Assembly: GCA_030447545.1 (NCBI GenBank) | Contig: JAUJOV010000004.1 | Location: 26,214 to 90,213, forward strand | DNA: 64,000 bases | Direction of reading: 5' to 3' | Origin: Sphingomicrobium sp. | Lineage (GTDB): Bacteria > Pseudomonadota > Alphaproteobacteria > Sphingomonadales > Sphingomonadaceae | In this document: piece by piece, positions 20,766 to 28,931 of the stretch | How the letters are laid out: every line of letters begins with the position of its first letter | Position numbering within the stretch: position 1 is the stretch's first letter | Notes under the pieces: generated by a model | Databases searched by the model: none | What the model saw: the letters and a program-made list of their open reading frames with translations, nothing else | Told to the model about the DNA's origin: nothing | Program-made: the position numbers and the translations under genes

Positions 20766-20787
20766 CCTCTCCCGTTCCCGGGAGAGG
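20766..20787. repeat. Perfect 9-bp hairpin (CCTCTCCCG...CGGGAGAGG)
   Basis: CCTCTCCCG-TTCC-CGGGAGAGG begins 3 bp after the winged-helix stop. This motif is a common dispersed repeat in sphingomonads. No T-tract follows on the plus strand, so it may not be a classical terminator but could stabilise or end the transcript. The remaining ~220 bp up to the flippase start hold no gene I can support. Confidence 0.65.
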
Positions 20788-21008
20788 ATGAGCCGCGAAG
20801 GGGGAGGGCGAGGGCCGCTCGCCCGCCCCTCGCCTGGGCGTGCGCACCCAGCCGTTCGCGGCACAGAGAGCAGGCGCCGGAGTGACAGGCGCGCAATCGC
20901 CTCCCCGCATCCCCGTGCACGATGCAGCCGCGCTCGCCGCTTGCTGCGGCAATTGTATGGGTGGCAGCGGCGTCAGGAAGAACCGGGTTGCAGAACATCA
21001 AGTCGCGA

Positions 21009-22490
21009 ATGGCAAGGGCGAGTCTGTGGATCAGCGTCAGCCGCGCGGCGACCAGCGTGCTGACGATCATCAGCACGATCATCCTCGCAAGGCTGCTGCT
21101 TCCGGCGGATTTCGGGATCGTCGCGCTCGCGATGACCATCGTCGCAGTGCTCACCGCCATGACCCAGACGTCGATGGCATCGGCCATCATTCACCTCAAG
21201 AATCCCACCGACGATCACTATCACACCGCCTGGACGCTCGGCGTGGGCCGGGGGATCGTGCTCGCCCTTATCCTGGCGCTGATCGCTCGGCCGGTTTCCA
21301 ACCTCTACCGTGCGCCCGAGCTTGAGGACGTCATTTATTTTCTAACCCTGACCGCACTGATGACGGGCGCTGCCAACCCCCGGCTGATCAAGCTCCAGAA
21401 GCAGCTGATCTTCCGCCAGGTCTTCTACGTCACCGTAACCCAGTCCGTCGTGACCCTCGTCGCATCGGTCGCGCTCGCCTACACCTACCGCAGCTATTGG
21501 GGGATCGTCATGGGCACGGTCGCGGGACAGGCGGCGAGCCTCGCGGTCTCCTATATGCTCTTCCCGTTCCGGCCACGCTTCAGCTTGAAGCACTTCCGCG
21601 AACTCTGGTCCTTCTCGATGTGGACTTCGCTCAGCCAGATCGTGAACACGGTCAACTACCGGTTCGACCACCTGCTGATCGGCGCTTTCCTCAGTCGCTC
21701 GATGCTCGGCTACTACAGCGTCGGGAGCCGCCTCGCGAACTTGGCGAGCCGGGAGACGGTCCTGCCGCTGACACAGGTGTTGTTTCCCGCCTTTTCTCTC
21801 GTTTCAGGCGAACAGGAGCGGCTGCGCCAGGCTTATCAACGCAGCCAAGCCACCGTCACAGCTCTGGCATTGCCCGCGGGGATCGGTCTTGCGCTGATCG
21901 CCGAGCCGCTGGTCTTGCTGGCAATGGGCGAGCATTGGCGTCCGGCCGTGGCGGTCGTGCAGGTGCTTGCGTCGCTCTACGCCGTGCAGACGCTCATTCG
22001 CCTTGCCAATCCGCTCGCGATGGCAATCGGCCAGACTCAGTTGCTCTTCAGAAGGTCGCTCCAGATGTTCCTGCTGCGCCTCCCGCTGGTCAGCACCGGC
22101 ATGTATCTCTGGGGCTTCAGCGGGCTTCTCGCAGGCCGGCTCGTCGCCGGCGTCGCGGCGATCCTCATCAACATGCATATGGTGCGGACGCTGATCGGCG
22201 TGCCGTACGTGGAACAGCTGCGGGTCAACGGACGATGCTTCGGCGCGACCCTGGCGATGATCGGAGCGATGACTGGCGTGAAGTCCCTGCTTGCGCAGGA
22301 CGCAAGCACGGCCGGCCTGGCGCTAGCCGTCGTCGTCTCGATCGTCGCCGGAGCAGCCGCCTACCTGGCCGCCACTGCTCTGCTTTGGCTCGTCCAGGGG
22401 CGGCCTCGCGGGCCCGAAACGGAAGCTGCGGAATTGCTCCGGCGCTTCAGACGCCGTGGTGCCAAGGCCCCCGTAGCGCCGGTGCACTGA
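21009..22490 (+). CDS. Polysaccharide flippase (MOP superfamily, Wzx/WzxC-like)
   Basis: A highly hydrophobic protein of about 493 aa with 12-14 predicted TM helices. It starts ARASLWISVSRAATSVLTI and carries the LLLPADFGIVALAMTIVAVL segment typical of oligosaccharide flippases, then YYSVGSRLANLASRETVLPL and AYQRSQATVTALALPAGIGL. ATG 21009 is chosen because homologues begin at a K/R-rich 'SRMARASLW'; an upstream ATG at 20922 adds 29 unrelated residues. It would move lipid-linked glycan units across the inner membrane. It heads a cluster with a methyltransferase, two sulfotransferases and a GT25 fragment, so it likely exports a decorated surface polysaccharide. Confidence 0.85.
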   Translation: MARASLWISVSRAATSVLTIISTIILARLLLPADFGIVALAMTIVAVLTAMTQTSMASAIIHLKNPTDDHYHTAWTLGVGRGIVLALILALIARPVSNLYRAPELEDVIYFLTLTALMTGAANPRLIKLQKQLIFRQVFYVTVTQSVVTLVASVALAYTYRSYWGIVMGTVAGQAASLAVSYMLFPFRPRFSLKHFRELWSFSMWTSLSQIVNTVNYRFDHLLIGAFLSRSMLGYYSVGSRLANLASRETVLPLTQVLFPAFSLVSGEQERLRQAYQRSQATVTALALPAGIGLALIAEPLVLLAMGEHWRPAVAVVQVLASLYAVQTLIRLANPLAMAIGQTQLLFRRSLQMFLLRLPLVSTGMYLWGFSGLLAGRLVAGVAAILINMHMVRTLIGVPYVEQLRVNGRCFGATLAMIGAMTGVKSLLAQDASTAGLALAVVVSIVAGAAAYLAATALLWLVQGRPRGPETEAAELLRRFRRRGAKAPVAPVH

Positions 22491-22505
22491 CCGGAGGCCC
22501 AGGCA

Positions 22506-23244
22506 CTAGAAAGAAACGAACCCAGTCCCAGCTGCGCTCGTCCTGCGCGACCTTTTCGAGGGCGACCATCGTCGAATAGCGTCCCTTGGTAACCAGTCGG
22601 TCATAGAGGCCGTTGGGCACCAGCCCGCCGAGGATGGCGTCTGGAACCGCCGTGACGACTCCGCTCGACAGGCGCCCGCGCCAGGAGCGCTCCGATTGCG
22701 CCAGCACTTTTGTAAGCGGGATATTTCGAGAAGTAGTTCACCGCCTTGCCGACCGCGGGCTTGCTGCAGTCGTCGATGACGATGATCCCGGCGACCTTGA
22801 TCATCAGGTTGGCGTAGAACAGGTCGATCAGCGTGTGATCGAACGTGTGCCAGCCGTGGATGAACACGAAGTCGAAGGTCCCGCGCCGCTCCTTGGCGAG
22901 GCGCGGAAGCGCGAATTCGGACCCCTATTCGATCAGTTCGACGAAATCGATGCCCTCCCGCCTCAAATTCTCCAGGCCGATGCCACGCCAGGTCGTGTTC
23001 TGGAACGGATCGACGATGACGTGATGGGCGCCCTCGCGGCCCTTGAGCGCGCCGCAGATGTGCAGCGCCGACAGCCCGTAGGCGCAGCCCACTTCGGCGG
23101 TTCGCAGAATCTACGGCCTGCTCGAGATGAGGTCGGAGATGAACCTGCCCTCGAGCCGGTCGATGTTGGCACGCAGCGGATATGCGTTGCCCTCCCGATC
23201 GTGGACGGGTCGGTTTGGTATATTTGATCGAGAACTTCGCTCAT
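22506..23244 (-). CDS. Class I SAM-dependent methyltransferase (frameshifted)
   Basis: ATG 23244 starts MSEVLDQIYQT; then in shifted frames RPVHDREGNAYPLRANIDRL and LEGRFISDLISSR, the SAM-binding AEVGCAYGLSALHI near 23,090, FDFVFIHGWHTFDHTLIDLF and KVAGIIVIDDCSKPAVGKAV near 22,770. These mark a Methyltransf_24-type enzyme. At the 3' end one extra G in TGGGTTC pushes the frame on; correcting it gives ERSWDWFVSF and a stop at 22,506, clear of the flippase gene. At least four frameshifts. Its start overlaps the sulfotransferase stop as ATGA. Probably methylates a sugar of the surface glycan; the target is inferred. Confidence 0.75.
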
Positions 23245-24143
23245 TTCGCGCACTCCGTGCTCCCGCCCGACGAAAGGAAGTGTTCCGCCTGAAGTCCGGG
23301 CTGACGAACGGCGGTTCAAGTGAATATCCCACCGCAGCGAAGAAGCGGATCATCTCGGGGAAGGCGCGCTGGACGAACTCGGCCTCTTGGCCGTAATTCG
23401 CGGCCCACTCATCGAGATAGCCTTTGTTGTGGTCGCTGATTGTCTCCTCGAGCGGGGCGGGGCGCACGCCCGCAAGCGCGAAGACCCGGTCGAACCAGGC
23501 GCGTTGATCGCCGACGATGTCCTCGTAGCGGAGGACCAGCGCATTCTCGAGCGGCGCTGCGTCCACCAGCCTGCGGTACCCAACGTAGCAGTGGAGCAGA
23601 AGCTCCGGGACCGTGGCCCTCGATAGCTTCCGGGTGGCGAGTGCAACGCAGGCGGGGTGGCGCAGGATGAACAGGAACCGCGCCTCTGGGAAAACGTGCC
23701 GAAGAAAGGGGTAGCGAACCAAGTTGGAAGGCGATTTCTCGAGAAGAATCTGCTTACCCAAGTCGTAATACGCGCCCCACTCGCGCAGGAGCGTCGCGGT
23801 CTGCTCCTCGCTCCAGGTGGGGATCAGGTCGTCGAGCGAGGATTTAAGATCGAGGGCGAGCAGACCCGGGCCCGCCGAACTCGCGAGCGGTCGGGAACAA
23901 GGATTGCAGATGCTGCCCCTCATCCTCGTGCACGCCCGTGTCGCTAAAGCCGCTCATATCGGGATGTTGTGCGAGCGCCCGATGAACTATCGACGTTCCG
24001 CTGCGGTGAAGGCCGCCGATGAAGAGGAAGCGGTCGCTGGTAATCGCCGGAGGTTCAGCCAGCGGCGCGGGCCTGCGAGCGTCCTTGACGGCACGCGCCA
24101 GGCTCCAGGCAACGCGCTGCACGTTGCAGATCGTCGCCGGCAC
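23241..24143 (-). CDS. Sulfotransferase family protein 1 (frameshifted)
   Basis: The PAPS 5'-phosphosulfate loop is FLFIGGLHRSGTSIVHRALA near residue 40. After a frameshift near 23,895 the protein continues LDDLIPTWSEEQTATLLREW, and the 3'-phosphate motif FLFILRHPACVALATRKLSR follows, then VLRYEDIVGDQRAWFDRVFA. Near the end a second shift (about 23,270) restores a frame ending GGSTECAK with TGA overlapping the methyltransferase ATG. The start is a GTG at 24143 and is uncertain, because a truncated GT25 gene begins divergently only a few bases away. It would sulfate a cell-surface glycan or small acceptor using PAPS; CysQ upstream could recycle the PAP. Confidence 0.78.
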
Positions 24144-24147
24144 CGAT

Positions 24148-24595
24148 TTCGCCGCGTGGGGCGCGCCGTACCTGCGCCTCTACTATCAAGTCGCCGTGTC
24201 CCCACGTCGTTCGCAAGCGCGCCTATCTCAGCCGCACTTCGCACCTGCTCGAGCTGTTCGGACCCGCGTGGGGCACCCAGGGCTATGTGATCACACGCGA
24301 GGCGGCCGAGACGCTGGTGCCCTTCTGCCGATCGGTCACGCGACCGGTGGACGACCAGCTCGACCGCTTCTGGGAGCACGGCATCCCCAGTCTGTGCCTG
24401 TTCCCTTTCCCGCTCATCGAGGAGGCGCGCCCCTCGATGATCGGCAACGACCGCTTCGTCGCGACCGAAACCTCATTGAAGCGCAAGGCGCTGCTGCTGC
24501 GCGAGCTCTCCGGCCGCCGCCTCGCCATTCTGCGCCGCCGGCGCCACCGGCAGGACTGGACGGCCGTGCGGTTTGCCGGGGCGACGGGCGGCTAG
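24148..24595 (+). pseudogene. GT25-family glycosyltransferase, C-terminal fragment
   Basis: TDFAAWGAPYLRLYYQVAVS, then after a shift near 24,210 AYLSRTSHLLELFGPAWGTQ, GYVITREAAETLVPFCRSVT, PVDDQLDRFWEHGIPSLCLF and PFPLIEEARPSMIGNDRF. These are the C-terminal motifs of GT25 (LPS glycosyltransferase family, PF01755). The N-terminal ~100-130 residues, with the INLDR-type start and donor site, are absent: the adjacent sequence is the 5' end of a sulfotransferase on the other strand. So it is a real truncation, or an assembly join. Its stop TAG shares CTAG with the convergent sulfotransferase 2 stop. Confidence 0.72.
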
Positions 24596-25426
24596 AGCAA
24601 CCAGCCCGCGAACCGCTGGCCGGTGAAGCCTCTCAGCCGGGCAACCTCGTCGACGAAGTGGGCCGCGATCGCCGAGCGGTCCGCGGCATCGAGCGTCGGT
24701 TTTTCGATCGGGCACGACAGCAGCCGCCTGGCGCCACCCGCCGGCAAGCTGCCGGCCCGAGGTCGTTGCGGGCAGGAGGCGTTTCACCGCCCTGTAGGCC
24801 GCCTGCAATGCGCGGCCCGTCGCAGTGAACTCGCGCTTGCCCTGCGAGCGGTGGAACCTGCGGCTGAAGACGTCGGAGTCGAATGCCTCGTTTACGCCGA
24901 GGAAGCGGTAGATTTCGCGCATGCACTCTCTCGGCCGGACCGCCAGCTCGTCATAATCGACGACCAGGATCTGCGACTTGTCGTAATGCTGCAGATATTG
25001 CGAGATTTGCGTCCAGTAACGGCTGCGGTGGTAGAACGGGGCCTCAGGGTCGAGCAGCGCCTCGCGCACCCCGAGCTTCGTCCGACCGGTCTGCCGCGCG
25101 TGCACATTTTCCGAGAGCATCCGGTCGACGGGATCGCGCACGACGTAGATCAGCTTCGCCTCGGGGATGAGCGAATGCATCCGCTCGGGAACTCCCTTGA
25201 ACAGCGGAAAGGCGGTGTAGTTGGGCGAGGATTCGCCCCTCAGCGGCGCGTCGGAAGGAAATTGGGAGCGATACCAGTCGAGGCCGCGCCGCCACTGCTT
25301 CTCGGCGACGAAGAAATCGAGTTCCTTCGTCTCCGACATGCAGATATCCGGATGCGCATCGAGATATTGGTGCAGGCTGGACGTCGCGCATTTCTGCGCA
25401 CCCACGACGATCAGGTTCGGCAGCAT
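24592..25426 (-). CDS. Sulfotransferase family protein 2 (3' frameshift)
   Basis: ATG 25426 gives MLPNLIVVGAQKCATSSLHQ, the PAPS loop of the heparan-sulfate-type sulfotransferase domain. The 3'-phosphate motif is KLIYVVRDPVDRMLSENVHA near residue 90, with SQILVVDYDELAVRPRECMR further on. A frameshift near 24,735-24,770 follows; the correct frame then reads PIEKPTLDAADRSAIAAHFV and DEVARLRGFTGQRFAGWLL with a stop at 24,592. A TTG 12 codons upstream (25462) is an alternative start. It differs in sequence from sulfotransferase 1 and so probably acts on another position or acceptor. Confidence 0.82.
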
Positions 25427-25498
25427 CGGCCTGTCTGCCAGCTCACCGGCCCCCAGGCCCAATCGGTCACATGAACTTGAATTCTCCTCTCGCGGGAT

Positions 25499-25574
25499 TG
25501 GTGGGCGGTGACGGGCTCGAACCGCCGACCCTCTCGGTGTAAACGAGATGCTCTACCAGCTGAGCTAACCGCCC
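25499..25574 (-). tRNA. tRNA-Val (anticodon TAC)
   Basis: On the minus strand the acceptor stem GGGCGGT pairs with ACCGCCC. The D arm TAGCTCAGCTGGTAGAGCA, the anticodon arm CTCGTTTACACCGAG with TAC at the centre, and the T arm GTCGGCGGTTCGAGCCCGTC are all in place. The discriminator is A and the CCA end is encoded (25,501-25,499). 76 nt. It lies downstream of the F0 ATP synthase genes on the same strand, with its 3' end facing the polysaccharide cluster. Confidence 0.97.
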
Positions 25575-25647
25575 TCATGCGCCGCGGCGCCGCCCAGCCG
25601 TGCCATGGCGAGCGCCCGCGTGCAAGGCGGCGGGCGAGCGCTCCTTT

Positions 25648-26235
25648 TCAGCGCTTGCCCATGCTCCGGATCGCCTGCTCGACCAGCGGCTCGTCGGCTG
25701 CCGCGTCGTGGCGCTGCGCGATCAGCCGGGCTGCGGCGTCGCGCGCCGCATTGACGGCCGTCGCCCGCAGCTGCTCGACGGCCGAGCGCTCTTCCGCCGC
25801 GATCTTCTCCTCGGCCATGCGCTGGCGGCGTTCGACCAGTGCCTCGGCATTGTCCCGCGCCCGCACCAGGATTGCGTTCGCTTCGTGCCGCGCGCGCTCG
25901 ACGATGGCCGCCGCCTCGGCCTCCGCGGCTGCGGACTTGGCCGCATATTCGGCCTTCAGCGCCTCGGCGTCCTTGCGCAGCGCCTCGGCCTCGGCAAGCT
26001 GGCTCTTGATCACGGCGATCTTCGCGTCGAGCGCCTTGCCGATGGCCGCGGGCACGCGCTTCCAGACGATCAGGGCGATCACCAGGATCATCGCCAGCGA
26101 GATCGCCATCGGCGCGGTCAGGAATCCGAACGCGGTGGGCTGGGCGTGATCGCCGGCGGGCTCGTGCCCTACGGTCGCGACGGCCTCGGGATGCTCGGCC
26201 GCCTGGCCGGGCTCGACGGGATGCGGATTAGCCAT
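25648..26235 (-). CDS. atpF: F0F1 ATP synthase subunit b
   Basis: The ATG at 26235 overlaps the stop of the b' gene by 8 bp. A 40-residue hydrophilic N-terminal extension precedes one TM helix (APMAISLAMILVIALIVWKR). A long charged coiled coil follows (IAVIKSQLAEAEALRKDAEA, RARHEANAILVRARDNAEAL), the peripheral stalk of the synthase. 195 aa. Together with b' it forms the heterodimeric stator found in alphaproteobacteria. Last gene of the F0 operon; only 73 bp separate it from tRNA-Val, and that gap holds a GC-rich imperfect hairpin. Confidence 0.93.
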   Translation of the reverse strand: MANPHPVEPGQAAEHPEAVATVGHEPAGDHAQPTAFGFLTAPMAISLAMILVIALIVWKRVPAAIGKALDAKIAVIKSQLAEAEALRKDAEALKAEYAAKSAAAEAEAAAIVERARHEANAILVRARDNAEALVERRQRMAEEKIAAEERSAVEQLRATAVNAARDAAARLIAQRHDAAADEPLVEQAIRSMGKR

Positions 26236-26719
26236 GGAGCGCCGCCTTGACCATCGGCTCGGCCTCGCGCGACTCGATTCGCTTGCCGGTGAGCTTTGCC
26301 ACCAGCTCGCTCACCGCTTCGGCCGCAACGGGTTCGAGCTCGCGGCGGGCCTGCTCGGCCGAAGTGCGGATGCGCGCCTCGGCTTCGGCGAGCCGCGCGA
26401 CGAGCTCGTCGTCGATCGCCTTGAGGCGCTGCTCGGCCTCGCGCCCGCCCTGCTGCTTGGCTTCCTGGGCAAGCCTCATGGCCTCGCTCCGGCTCGCGTC
26501 GATCCGCTCGCGCCAGGCGGCTTCGGCGCTTTCCGCTTCCTCCCGCGCGCGCTGCGCGGCGGCGAGGTCCTCCCCGATCTTCCGGTCGCGCGAGTCGACC
26601 ACCGACTGGATCTTCGACACCATCCCGCGACCGATCGCGAAATAGATGATGCCGAACACCAGCAGCAGCCAGAACAGCTGCGAGAAGAAGATGTAGGGGA
26701 GTTGCTCGATCTGAGGCAT
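26228..26719 (-). CDS. atpG: F0F1 ATP synthase subunit b'
   Basis: MPQIEQLPYIFFSQLFWLLL starts the single TM helix typical of b' subunits (LVFGIIYFAIGRGMVSKI). It is followed by a long coiled coil (SRDRKIGEDLAAAQRAREEA) and a C-terminal region ELVAKLTGKRIESREAEPMV. 163 aa, usual length. Forms the stator stalk with AtpF, linking the a subunit to the F1 head. Order c, b', b is the standard alphaproteobacterial F0 arrangement. Intact, in clear contrast with the broken genes elsewhere in the window. Confidence 0.92.
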   Translation of the reverse strand: MPQIEQLPYIFFSQLFWLLLVFGIIYFAIGRGMVSKIQSVVDSRDRKIGEDLAAAQRAREEAESAEAAWRERIDASRSEAMRLAQEAKQQGGREAEQRLKAIDDELVARLAEAEARIRTSAEQARRELEPVAAEAVSELVAKLTGKRIESREAEPMVKAALHG

Positions 26720-26766
26720 TTGCCCTGTCCGTCAGCCGGCGGGTGCCCGCCGGTCGCGCGCAAGAA

Positions 26767-26994
26767 TCAACGCGCGTAGAGGATGATCATCGCGACCGCG
26801 AACGCGATCAGGCCGAGCAGCTCGGCGGCGGCGAAGCCGATGAACAGCCGGCCCTGCTGGCTGTCGGCGGCGGCCGGGTTGCGAAGCGCGCTCTCGAGGA
26901 ACGAGCCGAACACATTGCCCACGCCGACTGCGGCAGCGCCCACGCCGATTGCGGCAAGGCCCGCGCCGATCACCTGTGCGGAAGCGAAATCCAT
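26767..26994 (-). CDS. atpE: F0F1 ATP synthase subunit c
   Basis: A 75-residue hairpin of two TM helices: IGAGLAAIGVGAAAVGVGNV with the packed Gly/Ala pattern, the polar loop ALRNPAAADSQQG, and FIGFAAAELLGLIAFAVAMI. The Glu in AAAELLG is the proton-carrying carboxylate. No Na+-binding signature (no extra Gln/Glu in helix 1) is visible, so protons are expected. It forms the rotor ring. Between atpB and b', as usual. RBS region CAAGAGGAGTTTC upstream. Confidence 0.95.
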   Translation of the reverse strand: MDFASAQVIGAGLAAIGVGAAAVGVGNVFGSFLESALRNPAAADSQQGRLFIGFAAAELLGLIAFAVAMIILYAR

Positions 26995-27016
26995 CTGAAA
27001 CTCCTCTTGGGTAAGA

Positions 27017-27796
27017 CTAGTGAAGGTTTACTGCGTCGTTGAGGTACAGCGTCGTCAGAAGCGCGAACACATAGGCCTGGATGGCGCTGACCAGCAGCTC
27101 GAGCGCGCTCACGCCGATGATGAACAGGAAGCTGAGGATCCCGACGCCCCAGCCCATCGGGCCGCTGTTGAAGCCGTTCACGACGAAGCTTCCGAACACT
27201 TCCATGAGGATGTGCCCGGCGATCATCGCGACGAACAGCCGAAGCCCGAGGCTGAAGGGCCGCACCATGAACGAGATGAACTCGATCGCGGCGATCAGCG
27301 GCACCATGATCTTGGGCGTGCCGTGCGGGATGAACAGCGAGAAGAAGTGAAGCTTGTGGCGCGCGAAGCCGACGATCAGCACGATCGAGAAGCTCATCAC
27401 CGCAAGCACGCCGGTGATGCTGAAATGGCTGGTGGTGGTGAACTGGTGCATGCCCGGAATGATCGCCAGCGGCATCAGGCCCAGAAGGTTGGCGACCAGG
27501 ATGAACATGAACAGCGAGAAGATGAAGGGCATGAACTTGCGGCCTTCGGGACCGATGTTCACGCGCACCAGATCGTCGATGAAGCCGGTAACGCCCTCGA
27601 CCGCCATCTGCCAGCGGTCGGGGACCAGCTGGCGCTTCATTCCCGTCGCCATGAAGCCGAAGATCAGCGCAAGCGTGATCAGCAGCCACAGCGAGCTGTT
27701 GGTGAAGCTGATGTCGTAACCGGCGACGTTCAGCGGGAGCAAAGGCTCCACGGTGAACTGGTGCATCGGGTCGATCTTGCCTTCTTCAGCGGCCAC
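27017..27796 (-). CDS. atpB: F0F1 ATP synthase subunit a
   Basis: The GTG start at 27796 is preceded by AGAAGG. Five to six TM helices are visible; the conserved proton-path Arg lies in RPFSLGLRLFVAMIAGHILM near residue 177, and IPPG-like VNLLGLMPLAIIPGMHQFTT earlier. The N-terminal HQFTVEPLLPLNVAGYDISF is a typical alphaproteobacterial AtpB start. 259 aa, intact. The protein forms the half-channels beside the c-ring. An alternative start at Met11 (MHQF) is possible, but the GTG has the better ribosome site. Confidence 0.94.
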   Translation of the reverse strand: MAAEEGKIDPMHQFTVEPLLPLNVAGYDISFTNSSLWLLITLALIFGFMATGMKRQLVPDRWQMAVEGVTGFIDDLVRVNIGPEGRKFMPFIFSLFMFILVANLLGLMPLAIIPGMHQFTTTSHFSITGVLAVMSFSIVLIVGFARHKLHFFSLFIPHGTPKIMVPLIAAIEFISFMVRPFSLGLRLFVAMIAGHILMEVFGSFVVNGFNSGPMGWGVGILSFLFIIGVSALELLVSAIQAYVFALLTTLYLNDAVNLH

Positions 27797-27812
27797 GCAG
27801 CTTTGTACCTTC

Positions 27813-28148
27813 TTACGAGCTTGCCCCGGGACCGGAGCCCGGCGGCGTTTTCGAAACCCGCATGACGTTCACCACGCCGACGCCGAATCCGACGAACAGC
27901 AGCACCAGGAAGAACGCCGGAAAGGTCCCGAACAGAGTGTCGAGGCCCCATCCGATGATCCCGCCGCCCGCCGGAGCACCGATCAGGTGGCTGAACATCA
28001 GCTGCCAAACCCGATTGCCCGGGTAGAGCGCTGCCTTGCCGGTCCTTTTCGCTTCCGCCTGCTGCACCCGCTCGAGCCGCTGTTCGAGCGAATCGAGCCG
28101 TGTGTCTGGTGGAAGCTTCGGATCCTGCCCGGTCTCGTCCGTCGCCAT
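27813..28148 (-). CDS. atpI: ATP synthase-associated AtpI/AtpZ-family protein
   Basis: 111 residues: a charged N-terminal part (DSLEQRLERVQQAEAKRTGK) followed by two TM helices (HLIGAPAGGGIIGWGLDTLF and FFLVLLFVGFGVGVVNVMRV). This is the AtpI/AtpZ layout found at the head of F0 operons; such proteins help assemble the c-ring and may bind Mg2+. Upstream (28,149-28,314) there is no gene; the gap holds the GGCGGC-CGAG-GCCGCC hairpin at 28,210-28,225 and should contain the operon promoter, which I could not pin down. Confidence 0.88.
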   Translation of the reverse strand: MATDETGQDPKLPPDTRLDSLEQRLERVQQAEAKRTGKAALYPGNRVWQLMFSHLIGAPAGGGIIGWGLDTLFGTFPAFFLVLLFVGFGVGVVNVMRVSKTPPGSGPGASS

Positions 28149-28314
28149 GACCTTCCCTCAAGCATCGCCCCGGCCTTGAAGCGGGCAAGCAAGGAACGAG
28201 GAACATGGCGGCGGCCGAGGCCGCCAAGGCGCCGCCCCTTTATGAACCGGCCTTCGGCAAGTCAACCGCCGCGCGGGAAGGGCGGGGGAGGTGGCTCGGG
28301 GCTGCTTCGGCCGG

Positions 28315-28701
28315 TCAGCCGCAATAATCGGGCTGCGGCGCGGGTTCGCCGGGGCGCCGCCTGCGCCACACGCCGTCGGCCAGCATATAGGCCTCGCCCA
28401 CCGCAAGCGCGGCGAGCAGCTCGCACCCCGTGGCGATGCCCGCGGCCTGAGTCGTTGCTCCGCGGCGGAGGGCAAGCGTCGAGTACAGCGCTCGCCTGCG
28501 GATGTTGATCGCCCCGACCTGCCGCTGGACCACGGCGGGCGGCGTGGACGCATAGCCCAGATAGCCGTCGAAGCGCTCGCCGACCTGGCCAGCGCGGCGG
28601 GCGGTCGCGAGCTCGGGATAGTTCTGCGCAACGGTCGGCGCCGCGGCGGTCCCGAGGCCGATCGCGACGCAACACGCAACAAGGCCCATGCGCATCGTCA
28701 T
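28315..28701 (-). CDS. ydbL: YdbL-like DUF1318 periplasmic protein
   Basis: Overlaps the YnbE stop as ATGA at 28,698-28,701. The signal peptide MTMRMGLVACCVAIGLGTAA is followed by a DUF1318 domain: ARRAGQVGERFDGYLGYAST, VVQRQVGAINIRRRALYSTL, and a closing QAAGIATGCELLAALAVGEA. In E. coli YdbL is a periplasmic chaperone-like partner of the YdbH-YnbE bridge. 128 aa here. The C-terminal segment with Cys (PQPDYCG) is short and lineage-specific. Third gene of a tightly coupled three-gene operon. Confidence 0.85.
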   Translation of the reverse strand: MTMRMGLVACCVAIGLGTAAAPTVAQNYPELATARRAGQVGERFDGYLGYASTPPAVVQRQVGAINIRRRALYSTLALRRGATTQAAGIATGCELLAALAVGEAYMLADGVWRRRRPGEPAPQPDYCG

Positions 28702-28931
28702 TGTCTGTTCCCCGGCGGCTGGGTCTGCGGGAAAGCGTCGGGGTTCTGCCGGATCAGGTCGCGCGCATCCTGCTGCAGCCGGACAAGCACTTCCTGAGTG
28801 ATGTCCACGTTGAGGTTGATCTCGATAGGCTTGTCGGGCGATTCGACGGTCACGCAGCTCGCCAGCGGCAGCGTGATCGCGGCCGCAAGCAGAGCGGCTC
28901 GCCTCGGGATGGTGCGGTGTGACATCTTCAT
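28698..28931 (-). CDS. ynbE: YnbE-like outer-membrane lipoprotein
   Basis: A 77-residue lipoprotein: N-terminal Arg-rich signal peptide ending in the lipobox LASC (ITLPLASCVTVESPDKPIEI). The DUF2756/YnbE segment INLNVDITQEVLVRLQQDAR follows. The start overlaps the ydbH stop as ATGA (28,928-28,931); a second Met two codons on is possible. In E. coli YnbE multimerises in the outer membrane and docks the C-terminus of YdbH, completing an intermembrane lipid-transport bridge. The order and overlaps with ydbH and ydbL support the same assembly here. Confidence 0.87.
   Translation of the reverse strand: MKMSHRTIPRRAALLAAAITLPLASCVTVESPDKPIEINLNVDITQEVLVRLQQDARDLIRQNPDAFPQTQPPGNRQ

Noticed and set aside
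28210-28225. Terminator after ydbL
   Set aside because: The GGCGGC-CGAG-GCCGCC hairpin lacks a T-tract in either direction and is more than 80 bp beyond the ydbL stop.
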